Shown piece after piece: positions 6,110-13,626 of a stretch of DNA of 13,956 nucleotides. Every line of letters starts with the position of its first letter. Within the stretch, counting starts at the first letter, position 1. Location: contig JAFAEG010000079.1 in NCBI GenBank assembly GCA_023424095.1, positions 1-13,956 on the forward strand, in the 5' to 3' direction. The translations under genes and the position numbers were made by a program. The notes beneath the pieces were generated by a model, which was not told the DNA's origin, made no database searches, and worked only from the letters and a program-made list of their open reading frames with translations. The stretch comes from Pseudomonadota bacterium. GTDB lineage: Bacteria > Pseudomonadota > Alphaproteobacteria > Sphingomonadales > Sphingomonadaceae.

Positions 6110-7222
6110 ATGAAGACCCGCGCCGCCGTCGCCTTCGAAGCCAAGAAGCCGCTCGAGATCGTCGAGCTCGACCTCGAGGGCCCCAAGGCCGGCGAGGTTC
6201 TGGTCGAGATCATGGCGACCGGCATCTGCCACACCGACGCCTATACGCTCGACGGCTTCGACAGCGAGGGCATCTTCCCGAGCGTGCTGGGCCATGAAGG
6301 CGCGGGCGTGGTCCGCGAGGTCGGCGCGGGCGTGACCAGCGTGAAGCCGGGCGATCATGTCATCCCGCTCTACACGCCGGAATGCCGGCAATGTAAAAGC
6401 TGCCTGAGCGGCAAGACCAACCTGTGCACCGCGATCCGCGCGACCCAGGGCAAGGGCCTGATGCCCGACGGCACCACGCGCTTCAGCTACAAGGGGCAGC
6501 CGATCTTCCATTATATGGGCTGCTCGACCTTCTCGAACTTCACCGTTTTGCCCGAGATTGCGGTCGCGAAGATCCGCGAGGACGCGCCGTTCCAGTCGAG
6601 CTGTTACATCGGCTGCGGCGTCACCACCGGCGTCGGCGCGGTGATCAACACCGCGAAGGTGCAGGTCGGCGACAATGTCGTGGTGTTCGGCCTCGGCGGC
6701 ATCGGCCTCAACGTGATCCAGGGTGCGCGGCTGGCCGGCGCGAACAAGATCATCGGCGTCGACATCAATCCGGACCGCGAGGAATGGGGCCGCAAGTTCG
6801 GCATGACCGAATTCCTGAATTCGAAGGGCATGAGCCGCGAGGATGTGGTCGCGGCGATCGTCGCGATGACCGACGGCGGCGCCGATTACACCTTCGACGC
6901 GACCGGCAATACCGAGGTGATGCGGATCGCGCTCGAGGCCTGCCACCGCGGCTGGGGCACGAGCATCATCATCGGCGTGGCGGAAGCGGGCAAGGAAATC
7001 GCCACCCGCCCGTTCCAGCTCGTGACGGGGCGCAACTGGCGCGGCACCGCGTTCGGCGGCGCCAAGGGCCGCACCGACGTGCCGAAAATCGTCGACATGT
7101 ACATGGCGGGCAAGATCGAGATCGACCCGATGATCACCCACGTCATGGGGCTGGAGGAGATCAACAAGGGCTTCGACCTGATGCATGCGGGGGAAAGCAT
7201 CCGCAGCGTCGTGGTCTATTGA
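6110..7222 (+). CDS. frmA: S-(hydroxymethyl)glutathione dehydrogenase / class III alcohol dehydrogenase
   Basis: This cytosolic zinc enzyme oxidises S-hydroxymethylglutathione (formed from formaldehyde and glutathione) to S-formylglutathione with NAD+, and can also reduce S-nitrosoglutathione. The 370 residues are the normal length for the class (also called adhC). Catalytic zinc ligands are C40 (GICHTD), H62 (GHEGAG) and C169 (IGCGVTTG). The structural zinc uses C92, C95, C98 and C106. R110 in IRATQGKGLMPDG corresponds to the glutathione-binding arginine that marks class III enzymes. GLGGIG (195-200) and D218 form the NAD site. The ATG at 6110 has GAGGA seven bases upstream. It is the first gene of a four-gene operon, and its TGA overlaps the next ATG. 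No frmR-type regulator is in the window. Confidence 0.97.
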   Translation: MKTRAAVAFEAKKPLEIVELDLEGPKAGEVLVEIMATGICHTDAYTLDGFDSEGIFPSVLGHEGAGVVREVGAGVTSVKPGDHVIPLYTPECRQCKSCLSGKTNLCTAIRATQGKGLMPDGTTRFSYKGQPIFHYMGCSTFSNFTVLPEIAVAKIREDAPFQSSCYIGCGVTTGVGAVINTAKVQVGDNVVVFGLGGIGLNVIQGARLAGANKIIGVDINPDREEWGRKFGMTEFLNSKGMSREDVVAAIVAMTDGGADYTFDATGNTEVMRIALEACHRGWGTSIIIGVAEAGKEIATRPFQLVTGRNWRGTAFGGAKGRTDVPKIVDMYMAGKIEIDPMITHVMGLEEINKGFDLMHAGESIRSVVVY

Positions 7223-7578
7223 TGGCCGAGAAGGTCAACATTGCCGCCAAGCTGGAGAGCTTCTCCGATCATTGGGCGCCGCGCATTGTCGCGCGCTACA
7301 ATGACAATGAAGTGCGGCTGGTTCGGGTCGAGGGCGAATTCATCTGGCACAAGCATGACGATACGGACGAACTGTTCCTCGTGCTCGAGGGCGAACTCGA
7401 GATGGAGTTTCGCGACAGGATCGTCGTGCTGGCGCCCGGCGAGCTGATCGTGGTGCCGCGCGGCACCGAGCACCGTCCCTGTGCGCGCAAGGGCGAGGTT
7501 AAATTGCTGCTCATGGACCCGCGCGACATGCCCAATACCGGCGACCCCGCAACCGCGACTATCGCGGTCGAAATCTGA
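7222..7578 (+). CDS. Small single-domain cupin protein
   Basis: The 118-residue product is a single beta-barrel cupin. Motif 1 is visible as G38, H43, H45, E50 and G57 in the stretch EGEFIWHKHDDTDELFLVLEG, and motif 2 as PGELIVVPRGTEHRP (72-86) with H84. All four usual metal ligands are therefore present. The substrate cannot be told from the sequence. The ATG overlaps the frmA stop codon (TGATG), so translation is coupled, and the VOC gene follows 15 bases later. The reading frame is open far upstream inside frmA, but that part is an antisense-free shadow of frmA in another frame and the junction ATG is the natural start. Its place between the two formaldehyde-pathway genes suggests an ancillary role there. 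The domain call is secure; the function is unknown. Confidence 0.88.
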   Translation: MAEKVNIAAKLESFSDHWAPRIVARYNDNEVRLVRVEGEFIWHKHDDTDELFLVLEGELEMEFRDRIVVLAPGELIVVPRGTEHRPCARKGEVKLLLMDPRDMPNTGDPATATIAVEI

Positions 7579-7593
7579 GGAGAGGACAGCAAG

Positions 7594-7992
7594 ATGTTCA
7601 ACCACATCATGATCGGCAGCAACGACCTGGACCGTTCAAAGCGATTCTACGACGCGGTGCTGGGCACTCTGGGTTTCGAAGGTCAGGCCTTCCCGAACGT
7701 CACGGCGAGCGGTCACACAAGGCTGTTCTACATGCACAATGGCGGGACCTTGTGCCTGTCGCAGCCGATCAACGGTGAGCCCGCGAACAGCGCCAATGGC
7801 GGCACGATCGGCTTCAAATGCGATTCGCCGGAGCAGGTCGCGCGCTTCCACGATGTCGCGGTGGCCAATGGCGGCACCTCGATCGAAGACCCGCCCGGGC
7901 CGCGTGACGGCGGCGCGCTCGGCACCATGCATCTGAGCTATGTCCGCGATCCCGACGGCCACAAGCTCTGCGCGATCCACCGCGCGGGCTGA
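7594..7992 (+). CDS. VOC-fold (glyoxalase/bleomycin-resistance superfamily) protein
   Basis: The 132-residue product has the two beta-alpha-beta-beta-beta modules of the vicinal oxygen chelate fold. It begins FNHIMIGSNDLDRSKRFYDAVLG (2-24, with H4 at the first metal position) and ends YVRDPDGHKLCAIHR (116-130). Two other usual metal ligands appear to be lost: the second-module strand reads GGTIGFKC, with no His or Glu, and the final strand has C126 where Glu is expected. Catalysis of the glyoxalase I type is therefore unlikely or uses other residues. The ATG at 7594 follows GGAGAGGA at good spacing, 15 bases after the cupin gene and 2 bases before fghA. Genes of this type probably assist glutathione-adduct handling, but that is a guess from context. 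Confidence 0.87.
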   Translation: MFNHIMIGSNDLDRSKRFYDAVLGTLGFEGQAFPNVTASGHTRLFYMHNGGTLCLSQPINGEPANSANGGTIGFKCDSPEQVARFHDVAVANGGTSIEDPPGPRDGGALGTMHLSYVRDPDGHKLCAIHRAG

Positions 7993-7994
7993 AC

Positions 7995-8837
7995 ATGGAC
8001 ACGCTTTCGGTCAATCGCGCCTTTGGTGGCGTCCAGCATGTCGTGAAGCACGCCAGCAAGGCGACCGGCACGGACATGACCTTCTCGGTCTATCTCCCGC
8101 CGCGGGCCGAGCATGGGCAGCCATGCCCCGTCGTCTGGTATCTGTCGGGCCTGACCTGCACCCACGCCAACGTGACCGACAAAGGCGAATTTCGCGCGGC
8201 CTGTGCGGAGCTCGGCCTGATCCTGGTCGCGCCGGACACCAGTCCGCGCGGCGACGGCGTGCCGGATGATCCGGCCGGGGCCTATGATTTCGGCCTGGGC
8301 GCGGGCTTCTATGTCGACGCGACACGGGCGCCGTTCGACCGGCATTACAAGATGTATTCGTACATCGTGGATGAGCTGCCGGAGGTGGTCGCGTCAGCTT
8401 TCCCGATCGATCTGGGGCGGCAGGGCATATTCGGTCATTCGATGGGCGGCCACGGCGCGCTGACCATCGCCTTGCGCAATCCGGAGCGGTTCCGCAGCGT
8501 GTCGGCCTTCGCGCCGATCGTCGCGCCGGGCCAGGTGCCCTGGGGCGAGAAGGCGCTGGGCGGCTATCTCGGGCCGGACCAAGCGGCATGGCGCGCGCAT
8601 GATGCGGTGGCGCTGATCGAGGACGGCGCACGGGTGGCGGAGCTTTTGGTGGATCAAGGCGAGGCCGACCAGTTCCTGGCCGAGCAGCTGAAGCCCGAAT
8701 TGCTTTCGGCGGCCTGCGATGCGGCAGGCATCCCGCTCACGCTCAGGATGCAGCCGGGCTACGACCATAGCTATTACTTCATCTCGACCTTCATGGCCGA
8801 TCACCTGCGCTGGCACGCGGAGCGGCTGCGCGGCTAG
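7995..8837 (+). CDS. fghA: S-formylglutathione hydrolase
   Basis: This esterase-D-type serine hydrolase (also called frmB) splits S-formylglutathione into formate and glutathione, completing the pathway begun by frmA. The 280 residues form an alpha/beta-hydrolase. The catalytic triad is S149 in GHSMGG, D225 in GEADQFL and H258 in YDHSYYFI. The spacings of 76 and 33 residues equal those of Escherichia coli FrmB. VVWYLSGLTCTHAN (46-59) and the oxyanion-hole region, and GFYVDAT (104-110), are also characteristic. The ATG at 7995 lies two bases after the VOC stop and has little Shine-Dalgarno, so it is probably translated by coupling. It is the last gene of the operon; a palindromic repeat follows before the convergent moeA. 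Confidence 0.96.
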   Translation: MDTLSVNRAFGGVQHVVKHASKATGTDMTFSVYLPPRAEHGQPCPVVWYLSGLTCTHANVTDKGEFRAACAELGLILVAPDTSPRGDGVPDDPAGAYDFGLGAGFYVDATRAPFDRHYKMYSYIVDELPEVVASAFPIDLGRQGIFGHSMGGHGALTIALRNPERFRSVSAFAPIVAPGQVPWGEKALGGYLGPDQAAWRAHDAVALIEDGARVAELLVDQGEADQFLAEQLKPELLSAACDAAGIPLTLRMQPGYDHSYYFISTFMADHLRWHAERLRG

Positions 8838-8850
8838 CTCAACCAAACCT

Positions 8851-8933
8851 CGTCATTGCGAGGAGCGACAGCGACGACGCAATCCAGCTTGAGGGCCGTC
8901 AGACTGGATTGCTTCGCTTCGCTCGCAATGACG
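8851..8933. repeat. Palindromic intergenic repeat (REP-like) between convergent genes
   Basis: The arm CGTCATTGCGAGGAGCGA... ending in GCAATCCAG (8851-8886) is matched by the inverted arm CTGGATTGCTTCGC...GCAATGACG (8904-8933), around a loop of about 17 bases. The arms match at both ends and differ by indels in the middle, so they would form a long hairpin. Read through, it encodes the peptide HCERSEAIQ, a well-known mark of this dispersed repeat in Proteobacteria. It fills the gap between the fghA and moeA stops and may end transcription from both sides. Confidence 0.8.
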
Positions 8934-8941
8934 GAGTGAGG

Positions 8942-10120
8942 CTAGAGGTGGAGAATCTCGACCATTTCTCCTACCCCCCGCGCCGACTCCAGCGGACGCT
9001 GACGGATCAGCACATCGGCGTCGGCGAAGCTGCGGTGGGCGCCGCTCTCCTGCCGCTCGAGCGACTCGGCGCCGTCTGCAATGGTGCGGGCGCGGGTGAA
9101 GGTTTCCCGGTCGCCACATGCAGGCAGAGCGGCGGCGAGCGGCGACTTTCGCCAGCGAAGCGCTTCGGCCGGGTCCCTGCCCCCCAGGCCCGCCAGCAAC
9201 GGTGCAAGGAACAACCGCGCGGTGACCATCGCCGAGACGGGATTGCCGGGGAGGCCGAGCACCAAAGTCTCCCCTGCCCGGCCGAACCAGACCGGCTTGC
9301 CGGGCTTCATCGCCACCTTGGAGAAGATCCGCGTCATGCCCGCCGCATCCAGCGCGGCCTGGGCGAAATCCTTCTCGCCGACCGACGCGCCGCCGGTGAC
9401 GACGATCACGTCCGCCTTCGCCAACGCCAGGTCCACGGCGTAGAGAATGCGCGCCGGATCGTCCGGCAGGCGCTCGCGCAACACGATCTCGCCGCCTTGC
9501 TCGGCGACCGCTGTGGCGATGCCGATCGAGAGGCTGTCCGGCACCGCCTCGGCCGCGCAACGGGCCGTGCCGGGGGCGACCAGCTCGTCGCCGGTCGCCA
9601 GGATAGCCACACGGGGGCGGCGCCAGACCTGCAGATGGGCGCGGTCCGCTCCCGCCGCGACGAGCAGGACACGTGAGTCAACCGCTCGGCCGGGTGCTGC
9701 GAGCACGTCCCCGACCGCGAAATCCGAGGCGCGCCGGCGGATGTAGCGGGGGTCGTCGGCCCCAGCGTGGAAGCGCACAGTGTCGCCGTCTCGTTCGGCC
9801 TGCTCCTGGATGACGACGCGGTCGCAGCCTTCCGGCACGGGCGCGCCGGTGAAGATGCGCACGCACTGGCCGGCGCCGACCTGTCCCGCGAAACCGCAGC
9901 CGGGAAAGGATTCGCCGATGACGGCCAGTGCGCCGCCAAGCTCGGCCTCGCGCACCGCATAGCCGTCCATCACCGATACGTCGGTGCGCGGCGCGTCGAT
10001 CGCAGCCACCAAGGGCGCGGCCAACCGACGTCCCGCGGCGGCGTCGAGCGTGACTTCCTCCGGTCCAAGCGGCTTCGCTTCGGCCAGGACCAGAGCCAGC
10101 GCCGCGTCGAAGCTCAGCAT
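8942..10120 (-). CDS. moeA: Molybdopterin molybdenumtransferase MoeA
   Basis: MoeA inserts molybdate into adenylylated molybdopterin, the last step of molybdenum cofactor synthesis, in the cytosol. The 392-residue product has the normal length. Visible motifs are DVSVMDGYAVR (47-57), GQCVRIFTGAPVPEGCD (84-100) of the N-terminal domains, the MPT-binding-fold segment ATGDELV (175-181), TGGASVGEKDF (242-252), MKPGKPVWFG (271-280) and GLPGNPVSA (289-297). The C-terminal beta-barrel domain follows. The frame is open upstream to 10408 inside the kinase gene. I chose the ATG at 10120 because GAGG lies five bases before it and MLSFDAAL is a typical MoeA beginning. It starts 7 bases after the kinase stop, so the two are likely cotranscribed. 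No other moa/mob genes are in the window. Confidence 0.95.
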   Translation of the reverse strand: MLSFDAALALVLAEAKPLGPEEVTLDAAAGRRLAAPLVAAIDAPRTDVSVMDGYAVREAELGGALAVIGESFPGCGFAGQVGAGQCVRIFTGAPVPEGCDRVVIQEQAERDGDTVRFHAGADDPRYIRRRASDFAVGDVLAAPGRAVDSRVLLVAAGADRAHLQVWRRPRVAILATGDELVAPGTARCAAEAVPDSLSIGIATAVAEQGGEIVLRERLPDDPARILYAVDLALAKADVIVVTGGASVGEKDFAQAALDAAGMTRIFSKVAMKPGKPVWFGRAGETLVLGLPGNPVSAMVTARLFLAPLLAGLGGRDPAEALRWRKSPLAAALPACGDRETFTRARTIADGAESLERQESGAHRSFADADVLIRQRPLESARGVGEMVEILHL

Positions 10121-10127
10121 GTCCGCC

Positions 10128-11147
10128 TCAGGCCCCCGCGCGCCGGGCGAAATGCCAGGCGGCCTCGGCCAGCATGGGCACGCGCGCGGCCATCTCCTCC
10201 GCCTTGGCGCTGGAAGCATTGCCGTCGAGGAAGCGCTTCTTGATGCCCTGCACGATGCCGAGCAGGCGGAAGAGATTGTAGGAGAAATACCAGTCGAGCT
10301 GCGGCACGCCGTCGCGGCCGCTGGCGGCGCAATAAAGCTGCGTCGCCTCCTCCAGCGTCGGGATGCCGAGCGCGGCGCAATCCACGCCGTCGAGTCCCGA
10401 CCCGCCATCGGCGGGCGGCATCACCCAGTTCATCGCGAGATAGGTGAAATCGGCCAGCGGATCGCCGAGCGTGGACAATTCCCAGTCGAGCACCGCCAGC
10501 ACCTGCGGACGGCCCTCGGCGAAGATCAGATTGTCGATCCGGTAGTCGCCATGGATGATAGACAGCCTTTCCTGCGCCGGCACGGTGCGCGGCAGGAATT
10601 CGATCAGCCGCTCGGCTTCCTCGATCCGTTCGGTCTCGGCGGCGCGATATTGCTTGGTCCAGCGGCCGACCTGCCGTTCGAAATAATTGCCCGGTGCGCC
10701 ATAGTCGGCGAGGCCGAGTTCGGCCGGATCGTAGCTGTGCAATTGCGCCAAGGTGGCGATCATATTTTCGTAGATCGGACGGCGTTCGGCCGGGCTCATG
10801 CCGGGCAATTTGCCGTCCCAATGGGTGACGCCCTCGACCAACGCCATCACGTAGAAGGGCGCGCCGATCACCGCCGGATCCTCGCAAAGCGCGTAAGGGC
10901 GGGGCACCGGAAAGCCGGTCGGATGCAGGGCCGCGATCAGGCGGTGCTCGCGCTCCACCGCATGAGCGGACGGCAGGATCGCGCCGAACGGCTTGCGGCG
11001 CAGCACGTAGGCGCCGCTGGCCGCGTCCAGCCGGTAGGTCGGGTTGGATTGGCCACCCGGAAACTTCGTCAGCTCAGGCTGACCCTGGAAGCCGTCCACA
11101 TTCGCGGCCAGCCAGGGCGTCAGCCGTTCCAGATCCAGATCAGCCAC
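10128..11147 (-). CDS. Phosphotransferase family protein (aminoglycoside phosphotransferase / ACAD10-like kinase fold)
   Basis: The 339-residue product has the APH-type kinase fold. GGQSNPTYRL (31-40) is the glycine-rich loop and YVLRRKP (47-53) carries the ATP-binding lysine. HGDYRIDN (199-206) is the catalytic loop with the Asp base, and DWELSTLGDPLAD (221-233) is the metal-binding DxE/DP segment. The sequence style (FPGGQSNPTY, VLDWELSTLGDPLADF) matches proteins often encoded beside acyl-CoA dehydrogenases and related to the ACAD10/11 kinase domain, rather than true antibiotic-resistance enzymes. No acyl-CoA dehydrogenase gene is adjacent here. The start is GTG at 11147, with AAGGAGG just upstream. 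moeA follows after 7 bases. The substrate is not known, probably a hydroxylated acyl compound by analogy. Confidence 0.87.
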   Translation of the reverse strand: MADLDLERLTPWLAANVDGFQGQPELTKFPGGQSNPTYRLDAASGAYVLRRKPFGAILPSAHAVEREHRLIAALHPTGFPVPRPYALCEDPAVIGAPFYVMALVEGVTHWDGKLPGMSPAERRPIYENMIATLAQLHSYDPAELGLADYGAPGNYFERQVGRWTKQYRAAETERIEEAERLIEFLPRTVPAQERLSIIHGDYRIDNLIFAEGRPQVLAVLDWELSTLGDPLADFTYLAMNWVMPPADGGSGLDGVDCAALGIPTLEEATQLYCAASGRDGVPQLDWYFSYNLFRLLGIVQGIKKRFLDGNASSAKAEEMAARVPMLAEAAWHFARRAGA

Positions 11148-11174
11148 GCCCCCTCCTTGCCTTCATTGTCTGTC

Positions 11175-11217
11175 GCATTTGCCAGGCCGGCAGGCGTTCC
11201 GCCCGCCTCGCAAATGC
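11175..11217 (-). terminator. Hairpin between gspK and the kinase gene
   Basis: Arms GCATTTGC (11175-11182) and GCAAATGC (11210-11217) are perfectly complementary. The stem continues inward through AGGC/GCCT and GGC/GCC pairs with single mismatches, giving a long hairpin in the 74-base gap just after the gspK stop. There is no U-run, so it may be a weak terminator or an mRNA-protecting structure ending the type II secretion transcript. Confidence 0.5.
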
Positions 11218-11221
11218 TCCA

Positions 11222-12226
11222 CTACCGCGCCACCGGTAGCGCGTCCGCGCCATCCCGTTCCCACCGCCGCCGCGCGATCCGCGCGGGCTGCAGGCGGGCG
11301 TCGACCAGCGCCGTTTCATAATGCTCGCTCTCGCCGGAGACGCTTCGAATGTCGAGCGTGAACCAGTCGGTGCGGACCTTCACCTGCTGCTGCGCGTCAA
11401 GCGGGATGGCGACGTCGCGAAAGCCGCCGCTGCGCCAGAATTCGACATTGTTCGCCCAGCCGGCCGCCGGCCGAGCGGCCAGCACGCGCCGCACCTGCTC
11501 CTCGTTGAGTGCGCCCGGCGAGAGCATCGCCACCAGCAGGGCCTGATGCGGGAACAGGGTGTTCACGTTGATCGGCGACAGGTCGCTGATCGGCAGGGCG
11601 CAGATGTGCGGCCGGATGCGGGAGTAGATGGCCGGCGTCATGCCGGGCAGGACGCGCAACTCGCTCACTTCGGCGAACAGGGTGTTGCCGGCCATGAAGG
11701 GCGGACTGCCCTGGCCATAGGCCTGGTCCTCGGCCCCGCCGGGCGACACGATGATGTCGGTATCGGCCCAATCGGCCGCGCCCTCGGCGATGCGGTTTGC
11801 CTCGGCCTCCGACACGCCGGTCAGGCGCATCAGGGTGACGAATTGCGCAACCCCGGACGGGCGGCGGCCAAGGCCGCTGCGCACATCGCCTTGCACGACG
11901 CTGTTGATGTTGAAGCAATTGCCACCGTCGCGGACCCGCGCCTCGACCAGGCCGCCGCCGGGCATCGGGATCGAGCGGGTCGCGCCGTTCCAGCCGCCCG
12001 CCAGCGTGGTCACCGACCGGTCCTGGGTGATCAGATCGTCGATGATCAGCATCGCCAATTGCTCGGCGCCCAGGGCGGCGAAGCGGGCCTGATCGAGCGA
12101 CGCGACATTGGCGCTGACCGCGCGCGACAGCCGCAATTTCTCCAGCGCCGCGGCGGCGATCGCGCCGGTGATTGCGACCAGGATCAGCACCGCCAGCAGG
12201 GCCGCGCCGCGCTCGCTGCTTTTCAT
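11222..12226 (-). CDS. gspK: Type II secretion minor pseudopilin GspK
   Basis: GspK is the large minor pseudopilin that caps the type II secretion pseudopilus tip with GspI and GspJ in the inner membrane and periplasm. The 334-residue product starts MKSSERGAALLAVLILVAIT. The prepilin peptidase would cut after G7, followed by a hydrophobic helix without the Glu at position +5, the known peculiarity of GspK. GGNCFNINSVV is the conserved GspK Cys-Phe-Asn segment. Helix-hairpin-helix-like parts (LSPINVNTLFPHQALLVAMLSPGALNEEQVRRVLAARP in pieces) follow, as in the family. The frame is open upstream to 12343. The ATG at 12226 is chosen because the signal begins there and it overlaps the gspJ stop (ATGA). 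It is the last gene of this run; no gspL or gspM follows. Confidence 0.92.
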   Translation of the reverse strand: MKSSERGAALLAVLILVAITGAIAAAALEKLRLSRAVSANVASLDQARFAALGAEQLAMLIIDDLITQDRSVTTLAGGWNGATRSIPMPGGGLVEARVRDGGNCFNINSVVQGDVRSGLGRRPSGVAQFVTLMRLTGVSEAEANRIAEGAADWADTDIIVSPGGAEDQAYGQGSPPFMAGNTLFAEVSELRVLPGMTPAIYSRIRPHICALPISDLSPINVNTLFPHQALLVAMLSPGALNEEQVRRVLAARPAAGWANNVEFWRSGGFRDVAIPLDAQQQVKVRTDWFTLDIRSVSGESEHYETALVDARLQPARIARRRWERDGADALPVAR

Positions 12227-12822
12227 CGGCCGCTGCCCACCAGGAACAGCTGCCGGGTCGGGCCGAAGCGCTGCGACGAGACCATCAATTCCACCGCGGT
12301 CGGCAGCTCGGCGGGATCGGCGGCCCGCCACGCCGCGTGCCATTCCCCGTCGCGATCGCGAAAGCGCAAAGTCACCTGATCCACCTCGTCGATCAGGGTG
12401 GTCACCGAGGCCGCGCCGCCGCCGTCGACATGGGTGAAGCCGACGCGGACCAGGCGCTTGTCCTGGAAGCGATATTCGACCCGCTGCATCGAGGCGCGCG
12501 GGGACTGGTCGGGATTGTCCCAGCCGCCGCGAACGAGCGTCATGATGCGCGGATCGCCGGATGCGCCGCTGGTGAGCGCCGGCTGCTGCGCGCCATCGCC
12601 GCCACGCCAGGGACGCGGCGCGGCCTGGGCGAGGTCACTGGTCAGCAACGCCCCGGCGCGGCGGATCTCGCTCAACGTGGCGAGCTGCCGGTCTGTCATG
12701 TCCTGACTGGTGACGCTGAACGACAGCAAGGCGACGCCGCCCGCGGTCAGCATGCCGAAGATGGTGAGCGCGATCAGCATCTCGACCAAGGTGAAGCCGG
12801 CGCTTCGGCCGCGGGTCGCCAT
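12223..12822 (-). CDS. gspJ: Type II secretion minor pseudopilin GspJ
   Basis: The 199-residue product is a minor pseudopilin of the type II secretion system, part of the GspI-J-K tip complex. The class III signal is clear: a short basic leader, cleavage after G9, then F10 TLVEMLIALTIFGML, with Glu at +5 (E14) and a hydrophobic helix. The later part (VEYRFQDKRLVRVGF, VTLRFRDRDGEWHAAW, LPTAVELMV) is typical GspJ. The frame is open upstream to 12942. The ATG at 12822 is chosen because it directly precedes the pilin signal and overlaps the gspI stop (TGATG). Its own stop overlaps the gspK start, so the set is translationally coupled. Confidence 0.93.
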   Translation of the reverse strand: MATRGRSAGFTLVEMLIALTIFGMLTAGGVALLSFSVTSQDMTDRQLATLSEIRRAGALLTSDLAQAAPRPWRGGDGAQQPALTSGASGDPRIMTLVRGGWDNPDQSPRASMQRVEYRFQDKRLVRVGFTHVDGGGAASVTTLIDEVDQVTLRFRDRDGEWHAAWRAADPAELPTAVELMVSSQRFGPTRQLFLVGSGR

Positions 12823-13208
12823 CAGCCCGGCCGGAACAGAGTGAGAGTCGCGGCGCCAATGCCCTGGTCGCCCTCGACGCGGATGGTGATGAGCTGGATG
12901 CGAGCCTCTGGCGAGCGCTCGACCACCCGGGTCCAGCGCCATTGCCGCCCGGCATTGGTCAGCGCGCCGGTCTGCGTGCCGAAGGGCGGCGATTGCGGGT
13001 CGGTCAGCACCTCGACCGCGAGATTGCGCGCCACCGTCTGCGCCAGCGCCTGCTCGGTCAGCCGCGCGCTGTTGGTCGCGGTCGCGCCGCCGAGCCGAAG
13101 CAAGGCGAGCGCGGCGAGGCTGAAAATGGCGAGCGCCACCAGCATCTCGATCAGCGTGAAGCCGCGCTCCGAAGCTGTCGATCTAGCGGCGGATGCGGAT
13201 GACGCCAT
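12822..13208 (-). CDS. gspI: Type II secretion minor pseudopilin GspI
   Basis: The 128-residue product is the minor pseudopilin GspI, which helps start pseudopilus assembly. Its leader ends at G16, followed by F17 TLIEMLVALAIFSLAALALL with Glu at +5 (E21). The conserved GspI features ARNLAVEVL after the helix and WRWTRVVERSPE in the globular part are present. The only in-frame start before the signal is the ATG at 13208, which overlaps the end of gspH by 26 bases. Length and order (H-I-J-K) agree with the family. Confidence 0.92.
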   Translation of the reverse strand: MASSASAARSTASERGFTLIEMLVALAIFSLAALALLRLGGATATNSARLTEQALAQTVARNLAVEVLTDPQSPPFGTQTGALTNAGRQWRWTRVVERSPEARIQLITIRVEGDQGIGAATLTLFRPG

Positions 13209-13626
13209 CGCTGCCGATCACGATCTGGGCGCGCTCGTCGCCGCGCCGCAAGGTGAGTTCGAGCGGGTCGGTAAGGCCCGTCGCGTCGAACACGCTGCGC
13301 CCGCCCGCGCCGCCGACATCGGGGCTCGTCCCCTGCTCCCATTGATAGCGCGACGTTTCCCGCCAGGCGCCGCCGTCGCTGCGGGCGAAGGCGTAGCCGG
13401 CGGGGTCGACCATCACCGAGGTGGAGCGGGAGTCGATCATCGCCGTCTCCTGCGCGGCCCGAGCGCGGGCGGCGAAGCGCTCCGCCTCGACCCGCAAGCC
13501 GCCATTGGCCTCGGGAATGGCCAGCACCGCCGCCGCCGACAGAATGCCGATAATGGTGATGACGACGATCAGCTCGACGAGGGTGAAGCCCGCCTGCCTT
13601 ATCCTGCCCTGCCGCGCCCGAGTCAC
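13183..13626 (-). CDS. gspH: Type II secretion minor pseudopilin GspH
   Basis: The 147-residue product is a pseudopilin with a class III signal: basic leader to G13, then F14 TLVELIVVITIIGILSAAAV, with Glu at +5 (E18). Size, position before gspI, and the soluble part (about ARARAAQETAMIDSRSTSVMV, then a DPLELTLRRGDERAQIVIGSDG end) fit GspH. GspG, the major pseudopilin, is less likely because its usual Ca-binding C-terminus is not seen. The start is GTG at 13626, overlapping the stop codon of the preceding gene (GTGA). Confidence 0.88.
   Translation of the reverse strand: MTRARQGRIRQAGFTLVELIVVITIIGILSAAAVLAIPEANGGLRVEAERFAARARAAQETAMIDSRSTSVMVDPAGYAFARSDGGAWRETSRYQWEQGTSPDVGGAGGRSVFDATGLTDPLELTLRRGDERAQIVIGSDGVIRIRR

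Noticed and set aside
6071..7186. A 371-codon minus-strand frame opposite frmA
   Set aside because: Antisense shadow; frmA has all zinc ligands and the NAD motif.
6424..7221. Upstream extension of the cupin frame inside frmA
   Set aside because: The translation is frame-shifted frmA sequence rich in Arg and His. The overlapping ATG at 7222 is the natural start.
7594..7992. Glutathione-dependent formaldehyde-activating enzyme (Gfa) between frmA and fghA
   Set aside because: Gfa is a Cys-rich zinc protein; this sequence has the VOC layout and lacks the Cys motifs.
8853..9560. A 235-codon minus-strand frame in a second frame of moeA
   Set aside because: It is an alternative frame of moeA running into the palindromic repeat; the tail HCERSEAIQ is a repeat-derived peptide, not a protein.
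10121..10408. N-terminal extension of moeA to 10408
   Set aside because: These 96 codons overlap the kinase gene and are low-complexity Arg/Ala/Ser. The ATG at 10120 has a good Shine-Dalgarno and the family N-terminus.
10128..11147. Antibiotic-resistance aminoglycoside phosphotransferase
   Set aside because: The kinase motifs are shared, but the detailed sequence resembles the ACAD10/11-type phosphotransferase group; there is no resistance or mobile context.
9984..12379. Long plus-strand frames (445 and 352 codons) opposite the kinase, gspK and gspJ
   Set aside because: Both are antisense to genes with clear motifs and have no domains.
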